From the NCBI GenBank assembly GCA_947475125.1, contig CANJMX010000071.1, positions 1 through 7,627 on the forward strand: DNA of 7,627 nt, in the 5' to 3' direction. The translations under genes were made by a program, and so were the position numbers. Of the stretch, positions 4,993 to 7,627 are shown one piece after another. The DNA is from Actinomycetota bacterium (GTDB taxonomy: Bacteria; Actinomycetota; Thermoleophilia; Miltoncostaeales; Miltoncostaeaceae). Position 1 is the stretch's first letter. The number at the start of each line of letters is the position of its first letter. Below the pieces are notes generated by a model. The model saw only the letters and a program-made list of their open reading frames with translations, searched no databases and had not been told where the DNA came from.

Positions 4993-5038
4993 GGGGTGGG
5001 GCACGATATGGGGATTTCCCCGGGGCATGGCCCACCCC
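4993..5038 (-). promoter_or_regulatory. Inverted repeat enclosing promoter and abutting the deacetylase ATG
   Basis: Bases ggggtggg (4993-5000) and cccacccc (5031-5038) are perfect 8-bp reverse complements. The inner arm touches the ATG at 4992. Between them lie the -10-like box and the palindrome gggga-tt-tcccc (5010-5021). In RNA from upstream, the stem would end directly at the AUG. Confidence 0.5.
5003..5008 (-). promoter_or_regulatory. Candidate -10 element (TATCGT) for the deacetylase gene
   Basis: On the minus strand TATCGT fits TAnnnT and ends ten bases before ATG 4992, so the transcript would have a leader of only about three or four bases. No Shine-Dalgarno-like sequence precedes the ATG. 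No -35 is recognisable. This suggests the gene can be transcribed independently of the glycosyltransferase genes upstream. Confidence 0.35.
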
Positions 5039-5068
5039 TGCTCCGTCACGACATCCGCAACGCCTATC

Positions 5069-6298
5069 TCAGGCGGACGATAACTCCTCGGCGGCCGTGG
5101 CCACCGCGCGCCTTGGCCAGCACAGTGCCATGAGCACAATGAGCAGCCCATCACGCAGGATGAGAATGCCCATCTGTGGGGTCTGCAGTGCCACCAGTTG
5201 CCAGTAGCCGGCCGGGAAGTACGCCTGCGTCACAAGCAGTGCTGCCACGCTGATGCCCACGGCCCATCGTCCCATGCGTCCGGTCACGAGCACCGCCCCC
5301 GGGATGATCCACACGAGAAACTGCGGCGACAGCACCTTGCCCGCCACCAGCAGTGCAATGCATGTGGTGGCGATGGCGGCTACGAACAGGCTTGAGTCGG
5401 CCATGGCCGGGCTCGTGAGCAGCAGGCGCCACAGCGTGTAGGCGATGGTGGCCACGAGCACCACCAGCACCACGGTGGAGATGAGCGCCACGAACTGGGG
5501 CCCATCCCCGGGGAGCCCCTGAGATCCAAACGAACTCTCCACCGCCAGCGGCGCACCCGCGAGAACCCTCAGGCTCATGAGGTATGCCGCGCCGGTGGAC
5601 TCAAGTTGCAGGGGCCGGTCGAGGTGGTACGAGATGGATCCCCACATGCCATGCGGTGCGGTGATGATGAGTGGCACCACGACCACAGCCACGATTGCCG
5701 CGCACCATCCCGCCGCACGGGCCACCGAGGGCCAGCCATGGCGCCGCCAGTGCACGATGAGCAGCACCGGGATGAACGCCAGTGGCACCAACTTCACCAG
5801 GATGGCCACCGCAAGGATGACCCACGCCATGGTCATGCGGTCGGTCACCACGGCCCACAGCAGCCAGGCGATGAGTGCGGCGAGCAGCAGGTCGAACCGC
5901 GTGGTCAGCAGGTTTCCCAGCAAGAGCGGCGACAGCGCCACCACCGCGCCGGCTGCCATCTGCCGCCTGGGTGACATGCCGAGTGCCTTCGCCGTGAGGG
6001 TCACCGCGATCACGGTGGCGATGAGCGAGAACAGCATGAGGGTGGCGAAGGTGAAACCGAACGCGCCCGGCAACACGCCGGTGATCCAGAAGAGCACCGC
6101 GGCTCCCGGCGGGTACTCAAGCGGGAAGTCGCGGTAGGGCATCTCCCCAGCGCTCATGTGGTCGTACACGGCCTGATACACGGGCACGTCGGAGATCTGC
6201 GAGACGTGCGCGGCCATCCACTGCAGGGGGCCGATCCACACAAGCAGCGCGAGCACCGAGAGCCACAGCGGCAGCCACTTCTCCAACCGTGGGTTCAT
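5069..6298 (-). CDS. Polytopic GT-C membrane glycosyltransferase (GT87/DUF2029-like)
   Basis: A 409-residue integral membrane protein with about ten to twelve hydrophobic segments (for example 10-30, 82-105, 113-152, 157-185, 197-213, 268-290, 302-340, 343-361, 376-393). The first extracytoplasmic loop carries D37 (ISDVPVY), then PYRDF at 54-58 and EYPPG at 61-65, the signature of the GT87-like group, where an early-loop aspartate is the presumed catalytic base. Further family landmarks are HLDRPLQLES (225-234) and GKVLSPQFLVW (320-330). It is expected to transfer a sugar from a polyprenyl-phosphate donor on the outer face of the membrane; sugar and acceptor cannot be read. The ATG overlaps the upstream stop as ATGA, and GAGAGG (complement of 6309-6314) ten bases upstream is a ribosome site, so it is translationally coupled. 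The frame extends further upstream, but that part is Arg/Pro-rich and antisense-like, so ATG 6298 is used. Confidence 0.85.
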   Translation of the reverse strand: MNPRLEKWLPLWLSVLALLVWIGPLQWMAAHVSQISDVPVYQAVYDHMSAGEMPYRDFPLEYPPGAAVLFWITGVLPGAFGFTFATLMLFSLIATVIAVTLTAKALGMSPRRQMAAGAVVALSPLLLGNLLTTRFDLLLAALIAWLLWAVVTDRMTMAWVILAVAILVKLVPLAFIPVLLIVHWRRHGWPSVARAAGWCAAIVAVVVVPLIITAPHGMWGSISYHLDRPLQLESTGAAYLMSLRVLAGAPLAVESSFGSQGLPGDGPQFVALISTVVLVVLVATIAYTLWRLLLTSPAMADSSLFVAAIATTCIALLVAGKVLSPQFLVWIIPGAVLVTGRMGRWAVGISVAALLVTQAYFPAGYWQLVALQTPQMGILILRDGLLIVLMALCWPRRAVATAAEELSSA

Positions 6299-7627
6299 GC
6301 GGTGGTGGCCTCTCGCTGTGTTGCGGGGTCGGGGTGCGGCGGTGTGCGCGCGGGAATGGGGTCCCGCTCGCGCCGAGGCCACTCTGGCACCACCACCACA
6401 AGGATGAGCGGCAGAAACCACGGGATGTACAGATAGAACCAGTGAGTGAGCGTGAGCTCAAAGCCGATCAGCAGCGCCGCGCCGATTGCCGCCCACTGCA
6501 CCAGGTCGATGCGCCGTGGCCACCGCATTACCGCGAGCCCGGCGACGATGACCAGCCCCATCAGCGCGATGTGCACGTATCCAAGATCAGGGTGCTGGCC
6601 CCAGATCGAGAAGGGCGAGTCACGGCCTGCCTGGTATCCGACGGTGCGTGACCAGAACGCCGTCACCCCCGAGAGCCCGTCGAGAAACAGCACCCACCCG
6701 GTGAGCAGTGCCGCGAGAACGAGCCCACCGATGTAGGCCATGAGCCTGCGCCTGCCACCCTGCGGGTTGGCTCTGGGAAATGGATGGCGCGCCCACAGCG
6801 GCACAAGTACCACGGGCACGATCTTGGCAGCGATGCCGAGGCCCAGCGTGAGCCCGCGGCCCATGGGCCGGGCGGCGAGCACCAGGCCCCAGGCCATGGC
6901 CGCGGCAATCAGGGCGTCGTTGGAGTTGCTCGACAGCGTGAACGCGGTGAACGGGAATGCCGCCCATGCGATGGCCAGGGTGAGCCCCAGGCGCCGTCCA
7001 CCAAGTCGCCACCCGGCCACCATGAGCCCCAGCAGCGCGAGCGCGTCAAACAGCGTGGCGGCGCCGTGCGCGGCAGGCAGGTCATCCCATTTGCCGTGAA
7101 AGGGCTCGGCGACCTCAAATGGCACGTACACCAGATAGTTGAGAGGGCCGTAGGTGTCGCACTGCCCGCAGTCCTTGGGGAAGTTGCCGTATGGGGTCGT
7201 CCCGTGCTGGATGAGATCCGCGCCGATCACGCCTGCGTACCCCACGTCAATCACGTTGCTGTCAAAGGCGTTGAGGCCCCAGCGCAGGGCGAGGAGCACG
7301 ACCAGCACCGTCACCAGCAGCCATGTGGGCATCCATCCGGGCAGACCCGGCCTGCGGGAGGTGCGCGTGGATCTGCCATCGGCCGGCTCGGCCTCCCTCC
7401 CCCTGCCCTTGGCCGCGCGGGCCCGCTGGACCGTGATGAACACCATGCGGGCCAGCAAGTAGATGAGTGGCAGGTACTGCAAGGGCACCGACGTGAAGAT
7501 CTCGCCCTTGTCGAAGTACCACCACGAGATGCTGAAGGACAGAAGGGCAAGCAGGTCGAGGGTGCGCCACGAAAGCATGCTGCGCGGGCGGGTGATGGGC
7601 AGCAGTACCACGAGGAACACCAGGCAC
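6295..7627 (-). CDS. GT-C membrane glycosyltransferase-like protein, 5'-truncated by window edge
   Basis: The frame runs off the right edge. A GTG at 7620 opens the longest visible frame, but two more sense codons precede it and the sequence there (CLVFLVVLLP) is already mid-helix, so the N-terminus is missing. Counting from that GTG (441 residues), there are hydrophobic segments near 2-10, 21-35, 45-64, 99-113, 190-204, 212-228, 236-250, 258-277, 294-314, 348-364, 375-388 and 391-411. A basic, probably cytoplasmic loop lies at 66-95 and a basic/Pro-rich tail at 414-441. Landmarks are NVIDVGYAGVIGAD (122-135), TTPYG (141-145), CGQCDTYGP (151-159) and HWFYLYIPWFLP (393-404). The D-then-PY layout parallels D37/PYRDF of the downstream protein, so the pair look like distant GT-C paralogues. 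D125 is the likely catalytic acidic residue. Role: lipid-linked sugar transfer outside the membrane, substrate unknown. It is the first visible cistron of the minus-strand operon. Confidence 0.78.
   Translation of the reverse strand, partial: CLVFLVVLLPITRPRSMLSWRTLDLLALLSFSISWWYFDKGEIFTSVPLQYLPLIYLLARMVFITVQRARAAKGRGREAEPADGRSTRTSRRPGLPGWMPTWLLVTVLVVLLALRWGLNAFDSNVIDVGYAGVIGADLIQHGTTPYGNFPKDCGQCDTYGPLNYLVYVPFEVAEPFHGKWDDLPAAHGAATLFDALALLGLMVAGWRLGGRRLGLTLAIAWAAFPFTAFTLSSNSNDALIAAAMAWGLVLAARPMGRGLTLGLGIAAKIVPVVLVPLWARHPFPRANPQGGRRRLMAYIGGLVLAALLTGWVLFLDGLSGVTAFWSRTVGYQAGRDSPFSIWGQHPDLGYVHIALMGLVIVAGLAVMRWPRRIDLVQWAAIGAALLIGFELTLTHWFYLYIPWFLPLILVVVVPEWPRRERDPIPARTPPHPDPATQREATTA
6309..6314 (-). 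promoter_or_regulatory. Shine-Dalgarno-like site (GAGAGG) of the coupled glycosyltransferase
   Basis: GAGAGG on the minus strand lies ten bases before ATG 6298, inside the end of the upstream gene. It is the only clear ribosome site before a start in this window and fixes the start of the downstream gene together with the ATGA overlap. Confidence 0.5.

Noticed and set aside
4102..5133. Long plus-strand reading frames over the deacetylase gene
   Set aside because: They are antisense to a protein with all five CE4 motifs; their compositions are His/Arg/Gly-rich shadows with no recognisable domain.
4993..5154. Extended N-terminus of the deacetylase from upstream ATGs
   Set aside because: The extra 54 residues are Arg/Pro/Cys-rich, overlap the end of the glycosyltransferase gene and would bury an ideal signal peptide.
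6299..6421. Extended N-terminus of the GT87-like protein
   Set aside because: It overlaps the tail of the upstream gene over 100 bases; the ATGA overlap plus GAGAGG at 6309-6314 marks 6298 as the start.

Overview
The window is high-GC bacterial DNA with dense, GC-rich-codon genes. Gene content and start-site architecture suggest an actinobacterium, possibly a Thermoleophilia-like lineage. The indications are Ala/Val/Gly/Arg-rich proteins with frequent GTG, a stand-alone spermidine-synthase-like protein of the kind common in Actinobacteria, GT-C membrane glycosyltransferases, and several genes with a -10-like hexamer just upstream of the start and no Shine-Dalgarno sequence. The class assignment is a judgement from memory of families, not a computed result.

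Layout. On the plus strand: (1) the end of a secreted protein of unknown function, cut by the left edge (3-704) and followed by a perfect 12-bp stem with a TTCG loop; (2) a secreted two-domain hypothetical protein (821-1726); (3) a classical NAD-type short-chain dehydrogenase/reductase (1804-2592); (4) a 246-bp intergenic region holding a 17-bp tandem repeat (four full units plus a partial one); (5) a spermidine-synthase-like SAM-binding protein (2839-3708). On the minus strand, read right to left: (6) a polytopic GT-C glycosyltransferase-like protein cut by the right edge (7627-6295); (7) a second GT-C/GT87-like membrane protein whose ATG overlaps the previous stop as ATGA (6298-5069); (8) after 76 bp, an exported, possibly lipid-anchored, polysaccharide deacetylase of the CE4/NodB type with N-terminal Ig-like domains (4992-3715). 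The two strands converge at 3708/3715, where a perfect 18-nt hairpin contains both stop codons.

How the genes work together. The minus-strand genes look like a cell-surface glycan module: two membrane glycosyltransferases that would use polyprenyl-phosphate sugars, followed by an exported deacetylase that could modify a surface polysaccharide or peptidoglycan. The plus-strand genes show no obvious shared pathway and appear to be single transcription units.

Nothing here is a mobile element, CRISPR array, RNA gene or defence system that I can support. The most unusual features are non-coding: the tandem repeat abutting the promoter of the spermidine-synthase-like gene, the leaderless-type starts, the stop-sharing palindrome, and an inverted repeat enclosing the promoter and start of the deacetylase gene.
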